Shown: positions 43,170 to 51,641 of the stretch, in pieces | Numbering within the stretch: position 1 is the stretch's first letter | Layout of the letters: each line of letters starts with the position of its first letter | Assembly: GCF_017498565.1 (NCBI RefSeq) | Contig: NZ_CP071794.1 | Location: forward strand, 1,116,001-1,180,000 | Reading direction: 5' to 3' | Origin: Parasphingorhabdus cellanae | Lineage (GTDB): Bacteria > Pseudomonadota > Alphaproteobacteria > Sphingomonadales > Sphingomonadaceae | Length of the DNA: 64,000 nucleotides | Notes under the pieces: generated by a model | The model's database searches: none | What the model was told of the DNA's origin: nothing | Seen by the model: only the letters and a program-made list of their open reading frames with translations | Position numbers and translations under genes: made by a program

Positions 43170-43873
43170 AGTTTGGAAGCGCGTATCTTGCTTCAGCGGC
43201 ACTGGGGGCAGCGACTATGGTTGCGGCACCGGCGGTCGCCCAATCACAGACAGAACAAACCGATTGGACGCAGCGCATCACAATGTCTGATCAGGGCGGC
43301 CATATCATGGGCAATCCCTTGGCCAAGCATCGGCTCACCGAATATATGAGCTATACCTGCAATCACTGCGCGAATTTTGAAGCAGAATCGCACGACCCGC
43401 TTAAATCCGGCTTTGTGAATAAGGGCCATGTCAGCTTTGAAGTGCGCAATCTGGTCCTCAACCCGATTGACCTCACCGCAGCCATGCTGGCGCGCTGCGG
43501 CGGACGCACCAAGTTTTTCGGCAATCACCGCGCATTGCTGATTGCCCAGGAAAGCTGGGTGAAAACATTTCAGTCCTCATCCCCTAAGGTTATGAAATCA
43601 TTGAGCGAAGGCACAGTCCCTGAGCGGCTGAAGAAGATTGCCAAGGCGGCAGATTTTTATGGTCTCATGAAGAAACGCGGCTATTCGAACGGACAGGTTG
43701 ATGCCTGCCTCTCGGACAAATCAGCGCAGGACGCGATTTTGGGTATGACCAAATATGCGACGCAAACATTGAAACTGTCCAGCACGCCAAGCTTTACGTT
43801 AAACGACAAACCCGTCGACAAGGTTCACAGCTGGGCGCGTTTACGCCCAACTCTTGTGGCCTTAGCCGAATAA
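43166..43873 (+). CDS. periplasmic DsbA-like thiol-disulfide protein
   Basis: A 235-residue thioredoxin-fold protein with a signal peptide (residues 1-26, AVA-Q). The active site is CNHC (65-68) and the cis-Pro loop is STPSFTLN. The fold and the MGNPLAKHRLTEYMSYTC opening match the alphaproteobacterial DsbA/BdbD group (DSBA_like, formerly thioredoxin_4). It would catalyse disulfide exchange in the periplasm. It is translationally coupled to the DUF721 gene and followed after 35 bases by a second, lipid-anchored copy. Confidence 0.9.
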   Translation: MKFGSAYLASAALGAATMVAAPAVAQSQTEQTDWTQRITMSDQGGHIMGNPLAKHRLTEYMSYTCNHCANFEAESHDPLKSGFVNKGHVSFEVRNLVLNPIDLTAAMLARCGGRTKFFGNHRALLIAQESWVKTFQSSSPKVMKSLSEGTVPERLKKIAKAADFYGLMKKRGYSNGQVDACLSDKSAQDAILGMTKYATQTLKLSSTPSFTLNDKPVDKVHSWARLRPTLVALAE

Positions 43874-43908
43874 ACATCATAAATTATTGGAATAACAGGA
43901 AATATATC

Positions 43909-44655
43909 ATGTCTAAATCACTCTATTTTGCACCGATCGCTCTGGCACTTGCACTGACCGCATGTGGCGAAAGTGCTGAGACAACCGAAGGCGGCGCGAC
44001 CTCAGGTGACGCGTTGGAGACGGTGGCGGCACCGGAAGGTCAGCAATGGTCCACCACGGTTTCGCAAACCGAGGCGGGTGGATATGTGATGGGCAATCCC
44101 GATGCGCCGATTAAACTGGTTGAATATATGTCGATTACCTGCGGGGTTTGCGCCACTTTCGGAGAGGAAGCATTTACCAGTATCCGCGACGATTATGTTG
44201 AATCCGGCCGGGTAAGCTTTGAAATCCGGAATTTTGTCCGCGATCCACTGGACCTGACGGCAGCCATATTGTCGCGTTGTAGCGGCGAGGGACCTTATTT
44301 CGCGCTGACCAAACAAGCCTTGAGCAATCAAGGCCCGATGTTTGAAAAAGCCCAAGGAATGGGAGAACCGACGTATAACAGCATCTTGCAATCAGCGCCG
44401 AATGAACGGTTTGTCAAACTGGCCGAACAGCTTGATCTGATAAGCTTTTTTCAGCAGCTCGGTGTATCGGAGGATCAGGCTAAAGCGTGCCTGAGCGAAG
44501 AAGCAACCGCTGAAAAACTCATGGCTGATACGCAGGCAGCGGTGGACGATTTTGATGTCCAGGGGACACCAACCTTCCTGCTAAACGGCCAGAAAATTGA
44601 GGGTACAAGTTGGGCACTGGTGGAAACCAAGTTGAAAGAGGCGGGCGCGCGATAG
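43909..44655 (+). CDS. DsbA-like thiol-disulfide lipoprotein
   Basis: A 248-residue paralogue of the preceding protein with a lipoprotein signal (LALTACG, Cys19) in place of a cleavable one. The CxxC is CGVC (78-81) and the cis-Pro loop is GTPTFLLN. The residues between the cysteines differ from the neighbour's, so the redox potential probably differs. The membrane anchor and tandem placement suggest one could act as partner or reductant of the other. smc follows after 67 bases. Confidence 0.9.
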   Translation: MSKSLYFAPIALALALTACGESAETTEGGATSGDALETVAAPEGQQWSTTVSQTEAGGYVMGNPDAPIKLVEYMSITCGVCATFGEEAFTSIRDDYVESGRVSFEIRNFVRDPLDLTAAILSRCSGEGPYFALTKQALSNQGPMFEKAQGMGEPTYNSILQSAPNERFVKLAEQLDLISFFQQLGVSEDQAKACLSEEATAEKLMADTQAAVDDFDVQGTPTFLLNGQKIEGTSWALVETKLKEAGAR

Positions 44656-44722
44656 GCGTCCGTTATCGCCTGGGGGAGCGAGTAATGCCACGGATGGATA
44701 GAGTTCAAGCGGGGCAACCTGC

Positions 44723-47700
44723 GTGCAAATAAAAAAGCTCAAACTTTCGGGCTTCAAGAGCTTTGTCGATCCCACCGAGCTGCGCATTGAAAAAGGGCTG
44801 ACCGGTGTGGTCGGCCCCAATGGCTGCGGCAAGTCCAACCTGTTAGAGGCCATTCGCTGGGTCATGGGCGAAAGCTCTCCCAAATCCATGCGCGGCGGCG
44901 GCATGGAAGATGTGATCTTCGCCGGGACCGACCAGCGCCCGCAGCGGCAATTTGCCGAGGTCGCGCTGCATGCCGAGCGGGAGACCAAAGATGTTTCCTC
45001 CCTGCATGTTGGCGACAATGATAGCGAGCTGGAAATTGTCCGGCGGATTGAGCGCGGCGCGGGCAGCGCTTATCGCGCCAACGGCACCGATGTCCGGGCC
45101 AAGGATGTCGCGCTAATCTTCGCGGACGCGGCGACCGGTGCGCATAGCCCGGCGCTGGTCAGTCAGGGCAAAATAAGCAATGTGATCTCTTCCAAGCCAA
45201 CAGACCGCCGGGAAATGCTGGAAGAAGCAGCCGGCATTTCCGGTCTGCATGTGCGCCGGAAAGATGCCGAACAAAAATTGCGCGCAGCGGAGAAAAATCT
45301 CGCACGGCTGGACGACATATTGGGCGATATGGAGCAGCGCGCCTCCGCCTTACGCCGACAAGCCAAACAGGCAGAACGCTACAAGAAACTCAGCGGTCAG
45401 ATTACCACTGTTGAAGCGCGGCTGATCTTTGCGCGCTGGAAAGAGGCGGCTGCGGCCGCAGATGCCGCGAAGGCCGAAGCAGAAGCGGCAGAAGCCAAAG
45501 TCAACGCCGCACAAAACGCCCAGCAGTCGGCAGTGAAAGCGCAAAATGAAAGCGCCAGAACACTGGGTATCTTGCGCGCAGAGCTCACGAAAGCGCGTGA
45601 AGAGGCCAGCGAATCCAGCCACAAACTGCTGTCCCTGACCAATGAACGCGACAACCTGAAATCACGGCTGTTGGATCTCCAAGCACAGGCGCAGCGCATC
45701 CATGATGACAATGCGCGCGAGGATCAATTGACCCGCGATGCGATGGAGGCATTGTCGCGGTTGGAGCAGGATGACAAACGCCTGTCCGCCGAACTGGTTA
45801 CACTTGAGGCAGAACGCCCCGAGCTCGAAAAGCAAGCCGAGAAAGCCGAACGCGCTGCGAGCGATAGCGAAGTGGAACTCGCCAAAGCGGTTGCAGAAGA
45901 AGCCCGCATTCAAGCGGAGATCAAGGTCGCCGACGCTGCACTGGAGGCGGCGCAGACCCGCCATGGCCGCTTGGCTATGGAATTGGAACGGTTGGCGCAG
46001 GAGCGCGCCGAGATGGGCGATGAGGCGGAGCTCAAAACCGCTCTTGCCGACGCCGTGGTTGCACGGGAAAACGCCCAGAGACAGGCTGATGGTAGCGGAT
46101 CGCAAATCGCTGCGCTGGAGGCTGAGCGGCTGGCCGCCAGCGAGGCGCGCGATGCAGCGGAATCGGCCCTTGCCTCGTTAAAAGCCGAACTGGCAGGCCT
46201 CAATTCTGAACATGGTGCATTGGAACGGGAACTCTCCAAAGGCGAGAGCGATCACAAAGCGATTGATCAGGTGAAAGCCGAGCCCGGCTATGAGCGCGCT
46301 TTGGCCGCGGCCCTGGGCGATGATTTACTGGCTGCCATTGGCGAAGATGGCGATCGCTTCTGGGGCGGTGGCAGCGCCGCTGCACCTGGCAAAGCACCGG
46401 CTCAAACCGAAACCTTGCTTGACCATGTTGAAGCGCCAAAAGAACTTCATAGCCGGCTGTCACAGATTTTTGTCGCCGATAGCGATACAAACCAGTCATT
46501 GGCCGTCGGCCAGAGACTGGTTACCAAATCGGGAGCCTTGCGCCGCTGGGATGGGTTTGTGGCGCGCGATGACGGCAATGCCAGCGCCGAACGGCTGGTG
46601 CGCGCCAATCGCCTCACAGAATTAACCGCGTTGCTTGGTCCGGCCGAAGCGAAAGTTACGGCAGCAGAAACAACCCTGCACAGCGAGCAGGATGCTATCG
46701 CAACGGCGGAACAACAGCTTGGCGAGGCCCGCACGGCTCGCCGGGAAGCAGAGGATTTGCTGCGGCAGGCGCTGCGCGAAGCAGATCAAGCCGAGGAAGC
46801 CTTGGGCTGGCTGCAAAAACGGACTGCCAGCCTGATCGAGCGGGAAACAGCCTTGAAAGAGGAGGCGGCGACCGCACAGGCAGAGCTGGAAACAGCGCAA
46901 AAGGAACGCTCCGGTCAACCCGATGGCGCAGCGCAGGAAAGCGCGCGTGCAGCCTTGCAAGACCAGCGCGATGCGGCGCGGCAACAGGTCATGTCTTCCC
47001 AGGCCGCCTTGTCCGGGCTCGATCAGAAACTGGCGCAGGTAAAAGAACAGAAAGCGGTCGCTGGCGCACAGATTAAATCCTGGCAGGATCGCTCCAGCGA
47101 AGCCGCGACGCGGATGGCCGAGATGAGCAAGCGCGGAACAGCGATTGAAGCGGAAGTTGAAAAGCTCGCCGATCGTCCGCGCGTGATCGAAGTGGAAGTG
47201 GTCAAGCTTCAGGAACAGCAAGATGCCCTCAACGCGGTGGTCGCTGAAAAAAGCGCCACTCAGCAAGCCGCCGAACTGGCCCAGCGCGACCATGAAGATC
47301 GGTTAAACGCGGCCAGTGAGGCATTGAGCCAAGCGCGAGAAGACCGGGCCGGGGCCAAGGCGCGCGCCGAAAATCAGGATTTACGCCGGGTGGAAATGGG
47401 GCGGATTTCGGGTGAGAAATTTGAATGTCCGCCGCAATTATTGTCTGAAAAATGCGAATTTGACGAAGCAACGGTGGGTGAAGCCGGACTGGAATCAGCG
47501 GAACTGGAACGCCTGACACTGAGCCGCGAACGCATTGGCCCGGTCAATCTGGTGGCCGCGGACGAGCTGGAGGAACTGGAAACCGAGTGGGAAAAATCCA
47601 CGAAGGAAAGTAATGAGCTGAACGAAGCGATCAACCAGTTGCGCGGTTCCATCGGCAGTCTCAATCGGGAAGGACGGCAGCGACTGCTCGCGGCGTTTGA

Positions 47701-48160
47701 AGAAGTCGATCAGCATTTCCAGCGGCTTTTCACGACATTATTTGATGGCGGCAAGGCGCATCTGGAGCTGGTCGATAGCGATGATCCGCTCGAAGCCGGC
47801 CTTGAAATTATGGCGCAGCCACCGGGCAAGAAGCTGACATCGCTAACCTTGCTATCCGGCGGCGAGCAAGCATTGACAGCGGTCGCGCTGATCTTTGGCC
47901 TGTTCCTGACCAACCCTGCTCCCATCTGCGTGCTCGATGAGGTAGATGCGCCGTTGGATGATGCGAATATTGAACGGTTTTGTGACCTGCTCGACAAGAT
48001 GGTCGCCGAGACCGATACGCGTTATTTAATCGTGACCCATAATGCGGTGACGATGAGCCGCATGCACCGGTTGTTCGGTGTGACGATGATCGAACGCGGA
48101 ATTTCGCAGCTGGTATCGGTGGATCTGGACGCAGCGGAAGAATTATTGGCGGCGGAATAG
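44723..48160 (+). CDS. smc: chromosome segregation protein SMC
   Basis: A 1145-residue condensin subunit. The N-terminal ATPase half has Walker A GPNGCGKS (31-38); a long coiled coil (about 170-480) leads to the hinge (about 510-630), then a second coiled coil. The C-terminal half has the ABC signature LSGGEQAL and Walker B VLDEVDAPLDDAN. The dimer organises and segregates newly replicated origins with ScpA/ScpB. It starts at GTG 44723. Length is normal for the family. Confidence 0.97.
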   Translation: MQIKKLKLSGFKSFVDPTELRIEKGLTGVVGPNGCGKSNLLEAIRWVMGESSPKSMRGGGMEDVIFAGTDQRPQRQFAEVALHAERETKDVSSLHVGDNDSELEIVRRIERGAGSAYRANGTDVRAKDVALIFADAATGAHSPALVSQGKISNVISSKPTDRREMLEEAAGISGLHVRRKDAEQKLRAAEKNLARLDDILGDMEQRASALRRQAKQAERYKKLSGQITTVEARLIFARWKEAAAAADAAKAEAEAAEAKVNAAQNAQQSAVKAQNESARTLGILRAELTKAREEASESSHKLLSLTNERDNLKSRLLDLQAQAQRIHDDNAREDQLTRDAMEALSRLEQDDKRLSAELVTLEAERPELEKQAEKAERAASDSEVELAKAVAEEARIQAEIKVADAALEAAQTRHGRLAMELERLAQERAEMGDEAELKTALADAVVARENAQRQADGSGSQIAALEAERLAASEARDAAESALASLKAELAGLNSEHGALERELSKGESDHKAIDQVKAEPGYERALAAALGDDLLAAIGEDGDRFWGGGSAAAPGKAPAQTETLLDHVEAPKELHSRLSQIFVADSDTNQSLAVGQRLVTKSGALRRWDGFVARDDGNASAERLVRANRLTELTALLGPAEAKVTAAETTLHSEQDAIATAEQQLGEARTARREAEDLLRQALREADQAEEALGWLQKRTASLIERETALKEEAATAQAELETAQKERSGQPDGAAQESARAALQDQRDAARQQVMSSQAALSGLDQKLAQVKEQKAVAGAQIKSWQDRSSEAATRMAEMSKRGTAIEAEVEKLADRPRVIEVEVVKLQEQQDALNAVVAEKSATQQAAELAQRDHEDRLNAASEALSQAREDRAGAKARAENQDLRRVEMGRISGEKFECPPQLLSEKCEFDEATVGEAGLESAELERLTLSRERIGPVNLVAADELEELETEWEKSTKESNELNEAINQLRGSIGSLNREGRQRLLAAFEEVDQHFQRLFTTLFDGGKAHLELVDSDDPLEAGLEIMAQPPGKKLTSLTLLSGGEQALTAVALIFGLFLTNPAPICVLDEVDAPLDDANIERFCDLLDKMVAETDTRYLIVTHNAVTMSRMHRLFGVTMIERGISQLVSVDLDAAEELLAAE

Positions 48161-48162
48161 GT

Positions 48163-48486
48163 TTACTCGAAAACCTCTCTAACATCCTCTAATTTCTGTT
48201 TGGCGACGATCGATACGCTATTAGGGCGAATCTTGCCCAAAATCCATGCCCCCAGCGTCAAAAATGCCGCACCTACAAAACTGAAAATCACACATAGAAT
48301 CAGCGAAACGATAACCGCAGTAACTCCATAAACATTTCCGCCGTTCAGCGTCACAGTATCATAGCCCGAAGCACCCAGTCCGCCGACGATAAGAAATAGA
48401 GGTAAATATATTGTCAGTGCCGAAAAAAATATCAACTTCAATATCGAGCGCTTCTTCATATTACCAATGTTGATTTCCATAACCAT
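48163..48486 (-). CDS. hypothetical membrane protein
   Basis: A 107-residue protein with two predicted membrane helices (KLIFFSALTIYLPLFLIVGGL and TAVIVSLILCVIFSFVGAAFL) and a short charged C-terminus. The ATG at 48486 follows a gggg-containing ribosome-site candidate. No family was recognised. Its stop lies three bases from the end of smc, on the opposite strand. Confidence 0.6.
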   Translation of the reverse strand: MVMEINIGNMKKRSILKLIFFSALTIYLPLFLIVGGLGASGYDTVTLNGGNVYGVTAVIVSLILCVIFSFVGAAFLTLGAWILGKIRPNSVSIVAKQKLEDVREVFE

Positions 48487-48507
48487 GCCCCGTGATAGTA
48501 TTTAACC

Positions 48508-48726
48508 CTATATAACCGACAAACCTGCGCAGCGCACTAACAGAATAGATTCGCATAACCGTATATTAGCTGGGGCCCAGACTCCCTTAATCCAAGCACG
48601 ATCAGCGGGCTCGTCAGCCTGACGGGCTTGTTCCAAGAGGATGTAGTCGAGGCGAATTTTCTGACAGATTTCAGCATCACCCACACAGTGTCCCAAAATG
48701 AAACGTAAAATCTTGGTTAAGCGCAT
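48508..48726 (-). CDS. doubtful small open reading frame
   Basis: A 72-residue frame (MRLTKILRFILGHCVGDAEI onward) with an ATG but no ribosome-binding site and no recognisable domain. It is listed because the 347-base gap between its neighbours (48487-48833) holds nothing else. It could equally be non-coding. Confidence 0.25.
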   Translation of the reverse strand: MRLTKILRFILGHCVGDAEICQKIRLDYILLEQARQADEPADRAWIKGVWAPANIRLCESILLVRCAGLSVI

Positions 48727-48833
48727 TGCGGCGCGAGTCCGAAATAGTTAAGGAGACGTTAGGATCGCATGATCTCTTTGAATAACAGTCTTACTTTCGC
48801 AGTTGGACTGAAACTAACGGGGCAATCAAAATT

Positions 48834-49367
48834 ATGAAAAAACTTCTTCTTGCGTCAGCAGCAATCGCTGCATCGGCGGCACTTCCGCAGGCTGCGCAAG
48901 CCGCTAATATCATGGACACGGTTACCTGTGCACAAACCGGATCCGGAACGTTTTTCTGTGATCAGGGAAGCAACACGGTGGGCGCTGGCGACGAATTTCT
49001 AGTCGGTAACGGAACCAATTTCATTGGTGTTGATTTTGGCACAGGCACGCTGGAGCTTACCGCGCTTAGAGGTTTTAACCTGGGCGGAACGGTTCTGGAA
49101 TTTACCAATTTGACCAACCAGTTTAACTCGTTTTCGTTCATCGGTAGCTCGGTCAACGACTTCGACGCAGGCGACATTACGCTTGCCAACGGCGTTTTGA
49201 CACTCGACTTCATTGATACAGACGCATCTGCAGGCGACTCTGTTCAGCTCGCTGTCGGTTCGGTGCCTGAGCCAGCGACATGGGCATTCATGATCATAGG
49301 CTTTGGTGCCATTGGCGGTGCCATGCGTCGTCAGCGCAAAGCAAACGTGAAAGTTAGCTACGCGTAA
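48834..49367 (+). CDS. PEPxxWA-CTERM sorting domain protein
   Basis: A 177-residue exported protein. A signal peptide (about residues 1-23, AQA-A) is followed by a small beta-rich domain of about 110 residues with two Cys (TVTCAQTGSGTFFCDQ). The C-terminal sorting signal is VPEPATWAFMIIGFGAIGGAMRRQR, the sphingomonad PEPxxWA form: motif, helix, basic end. Exosortase cleaves such tails and anchors or secretes the protein, often with exopolysaccharide. No exosortase or polysaccharide genes are in this window. A strong terminator follows. Confidence 0.92.
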   Translation: MKKLLLASAAIAASAALPQAAQAANIMDTVTCAQTGSGTFFCDQGSNTVGAGDEFLVGNGTNFIGVDFGTGTLELTALRGFNLGGTVLEFTNLTNQFNSFSFIGSSVNDFDAGDITLANGVLTLDFIDTDASAGDSVQLAVGSVPEPATWAFMIIGFGAIGGAMRRQRKANVKVSYA

Positions 49368-49389
49368 ATTCGCGATTTAGTTGAAATTC

Positions 49390-49421
49390 AGCCCCGCCGG
49401 AGAAATTCGGCGGGGCTTTTT
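49390..49421 (+). terminator. intrinsic terminator after the PEP-CTERM gene
   Basis: A 10-base perfect stem (agccccgccg / cggcggggct) with an eight-base loop and T5, 23 bases after the stop codon. Confidence 0.88.
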
Positions 49422-49457
49422 ATTGTCTGCCAGCTTCCTTTGCCAAGCAGAACGAAT

Positions 49458-49901
49458 TCAACTCTCCATCACCAGCCGCGGCCCAGGCCCTCTTAGTCCG
49501 GCGCGATCCTCCGGATTATAGAGCTGACATTTCTTCAAGCTCAAACAACCGCAGCCGATACACCCATCCAGCCGGTCTCGCGTTCGTTCCAACTGTGCAA
49601 TCCGCGTGTCGATTACTGTGCGCATCGCCTTGCTGATCCGGGTCCAGTCAGCCTGCGTCGGCGTTCGGCCATGGGGGAGACCTGACAGCTGCCCCTCAAT
49701 CTCGCCGATACTCAATCCCAATTGCTGCGCGATCAACACGAAGGACAAGCGCCGAATGTCGGAGCGCAAAAAGCGTCGCTGCCCGCCGCTGGAACGGAAA
49801 GGTTCGACCAGCCCCTTCTCCTCATAGAAACGAATAGCGGAGACCGACAAGCCAGTGCGCTTAGCCAGATCACCAATGGTCAGCGATTTGGTTTCGGGCA
49901 T
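49458..49901 (-). CDS. soxR: redox-sensitive transcriptional activator SoxR
   Basis: A 147-residue MerR-family regulator. The N-terminal DNA-binding part is LTIGDLAKRTGLSVSAIRFYEEKGLV; the [2Fe-2S] cluster ligands are C114, C117, C119 and C125 in the SoxR-specific CxxCxC(x5)C pattern. Oxidation of the cluster by redox-cycling compounds switches on target promoters with long spacers. The ATG at 49901 has ggag at good spacing. Upstream, after a palindromic repeat, is a near-consensus SoxR operator in front of a divergent VOC/PNPOx operon. Confidence 0.95.
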   Translation of the reverse strand: MPETKSLTIGDLAKRTGLSVSAIRFYEEKGLVEPFRSSGGQRRFLRSDIRRLSFVLIAQQLGLSIGEIEGQLSGLPHGRTPTQADWTRISKAMRTVIDTRIAQLERTRDRLDGCIGCGCLSLKKCQLYNPEDRAGLRGPGPRLVMES

Positions 49902-49914
49902 TTTTGTCTCCATA

Positions 49915-49993
49915 TTCCTGCGTAGGCAGGAATCCATCTCCCGCCTCTTCTATAACTTCGCGCGTTGGAGATAGGCTCCTGCCTCCGCAGGAG
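49915..49993. repeat. palindromic intergenic repeat, family B (CCTGCGNAGGCAGG type)
   Basis: The left arm (49915-49941, ttcctgcgtaggcaggaat then ccatctcc) and right arm (49967-49993, ggagat then cctgcctccgcaggag) are imperfect inverted copies of about 27 bases. The same element occurs at 59454. It lies between soxR and the SoxR operator. Confidence 0.75.
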
Positions 49994-50020
49994 CACAAAC
50001 TGCCAGCGCAAATAAATCTC

Positions 50021-50051
50021 TTGACCTCAACTTAGCTTGAGGTTGTACGAA
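50021..50051 (+). promoter_or_regulatory. SoxR-type operator/promoter
   Basis: The 18-base palindrome cctcaacttagcttgagg (50025-50042) is close to the SoxR box CCTCAAGTTAACTTGAGG. It overlaps a ttgacc -35 (50021-50026) and leads to tacgaa as a weak -10 with a spacer of 19 bases, the stretched spacing of MerR-family promoters. It faces the VOC gene at 50099 and lies next to soxR. Confidence 0.85.
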
Positions 50052-50098
50052 TCGCAAGTGAGCACAAAAAATGCCTGTTTGTGAGGAGGATAGTGATT

Positions 50099-50644
50099 GT
50101 GAGATTGAACCAGGTTACCGTCGGATGTCTTGATTACGGCGCCTCCGTCAAATTCTACCAGATGCTGGGCCTGGTCCAGATCGTCGATGCCCCGCCCCGC
50201 TATGCGCGCTTTGAAACGGATAGCGGCGAAACTTTCTCCATTCAGAAGGTGGACCAAATCTTCGAACCAACCGGAATGATCTATTTCGAAACCGACACGC
50301 TCGATGCTGACGTTGCGGCACTGGAGGCTAAAGGCATCATCTTCAACGCGCCGCCAACAGATCAAAACTGGGGCTGGCGCGAGGCGCGTCTGCATGATCC
50401 CGCCGGCAATGCGCTGTGCCTCTTTCATGGCGGAGACAATCGCCGCTTCCCGCCGTGGCGAATTTCAAACAGCAAAGAAGAAAAGGACATGAAAAATGAC
50501 AAATGCAAAGCTGGAACATGTAAACATGACCGTGAGCAACCCACGGCGGTCCGCCGACCTGATGCACGACCTTTTTGGATGGCATATCCGGTGGGAGGGG
50601 CCATCAATGTTGGGTGGCCACACGATCCACATCGGGACGGATGA
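50099..50644 (+). CDS. VOC family protein with an anomalous long C-terminal overlap
   Basis: A 181-residue frame; the first 125 or so residues are a normal VOC domain (VRLNQVTVGCLDYGASVKFYQML at the start, RLHDPAGNALCLFHGG at the end). GTG 50099 is preceded by gaggagg. After residue 125 the frame continues 149 bases into the next gene and ends in a sequence unlike any VOC (CKAGTCKHDREQ and beyond). A one-base change near 50470-50490 would restore a stop just before the next start, so a frameshift is likely. It follows the SoxR operator and probably responds to redox stress. Confidence 0.75.
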   Translation: MRLNQVTVGCLDYGASVKFYQMLGLVQIVDAPPRYARFETDSGETFSIQKVDQIFEPTGMIYFETDTLDADVAALEAKGIIFNAPPTDQNWGWREARLHDPAGNALCLFHGGDNRRFPPWRISNSKEEKDMKNDKCKAGTCKHDREQPTAVRRPDARPFWMAYPVGGAINVGWPHDPHRDG

Positions 50645-50888
50645 TCAATATCTCGCGCTCTACACCAACAAGGATGTGAAGGCCGCCAATGCTGGTGCTG
50701 GCCCCGAATTTCGCAAGGGCGAGCCGATGAACCATGTTGCGATGACCGTTGATGATCTGGATGCCGTCGAGGCAAAAGTCGTCGCGGCGAGACTGAAACC
50801 TTTTGGCCATGATGATTATGATCCGGGCCGACGGTTCTATTTTTTTGACTGGAACGGGATAGAGTTTGAAATCGTGAGCTATAAATAA
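50496..50888 (+). CDS. VOC family protein (glyoxalase fold)
   Basis: A 130-residue VOC protein: LEHVNMTVSNPRRSADLMHDLFGW opens it, MNHVAMTVDDLDAVEAKV starts the second half and FYFFDWNGIEFEIVSYK closes it. His and Glu at the usual metal-ligand places are present. aaaagg precedes the ATG. It is the second gene behind the SoxR operator, so its likely role is in handling electrophilic or redox-cycling compounds, consistent with SoxR regulons outside enterobacteria. The substrate is unknown. Confidence 0.88.
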   Translation: MTNAKLEHVNMTVSNPRRSADLMHDLFGWHIRWEGPSMLGGHTIHIGTDDQYLALYTNKDVKAANAGAGPEFRKGEPMNHVAMTVDDLDAVEAKVVAARLKPFGHDDYDPGRRFYFFDWNGIEFEIVSYK

Positions 50889-50970
50889 AGCAATCAATTT
50901 CCCATAATGCGTTCGATACGGTAACCTTCTCGCCCACTCGTTCGAATGGGAAGTCGGAGACACCAGAGCT

Positions 50971-51585
50971 ATGCCGTATAAATTTCTCGATATGCTGACC
51001 ACCGACAGCGTCCGCGACGCCCAGTCCGAAAATGGCGCTCGCGAACAATGGGATGATTTTGCCGGTGACCGCCGCTTTGACCATTTTGACGAACGGGCGG
51101 CGGCCTTCATCGCCGCGCGGGACAGTTTTTACATGGCCAGCGTTTCGGAAAATGGCTGGCCCTATGTGCAGCATCGCGGCGGTCCGCCCGGCTTTCTGAA
51201 AGTCCTTGATGACAAAATGCTGGGATTTGCCGATTTTCAGGGAAACCGGCAATATATCAGCCTGGGTAATGTGAAGGCTGATGATCGAGTGGCTTTGTTC
51301 CTGGTCGACTATCCGCGGCGCAAGCGATTGAAATTGCTGGCGCATATGACGGTTCATCAGCTGGACGATAATCCTGACTTGGCCCAGCGGATTATCGATA
51401 CCGACTATCAGGGCCAGCCGGAGCGGCTGATGACCTTGTCGCTGGAATCCTACGACTGGAATTGCCCGCAACATATCGTCCCGCGCTTCACGAAAGACAT
51501 GGTCGATCTCGCGGCGAGACCGCTGCAAGAAGAAATTGCTAGGCTCACCGAAGAAAATGAAGCGTTGCGGAGAAAGTTGGGATGA
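50971..51585 (+). CDS. pyridoxamine 5'-phosphate oxidase-fold flavoprotein
   Basis: A 204-residue protein of the PNPOx-like split-barrel family, with the core DSFYMASVSENGWPYVQHRGGPPGFLKVLDDKMLGFADFQGNRQYISLGN. Such proteins bind FMN or F420 and often reduce or oxidise small molecules. A short coiled-coil tail (EEIARLTEENEALRRKLG) follows. It lies 82 bases after the second VOC gene and is probably the last member of the soxR-adjacent operon. Confidence 0.85.
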   Translation: MPYKFLDMLTTDSVRDAQSENGAREQWDDFAGDRRFDHFDERAAAFIAARDSFYMASVSENGWPYVQHRGGPPGFLKVLDDKMLGFADFQGNRQYISLGNVKADDRVALFLVDYPRRKRLKLLAHMTVHQLDDNPDLAQRIIDTDYQGQPERLMTLSLESYDWNCPQHIVPRFTKDMVDLAARPLQEEIARLTEENEALRRKLG

Positions 51586-51590
51586 ACCCT

Positions 51591-51619
51591 CGTCATCCTG
51601 AAACGAGTTCACGATGACG
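51591..51619. repeat. short palindrome, family C (cgtcatcctgaa type)
   Basis: 12-base arms (cgtcatcctgaa / ttcacgatgacg, one mismatch) with a five-base loop, six bases after the PNPOx-like stop. It could serve as a terminator stem, but no T-run follows. Confidence 0.5.
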
Positions 51620-51641
51620 AAATATGAAGTGGTACGCTATC

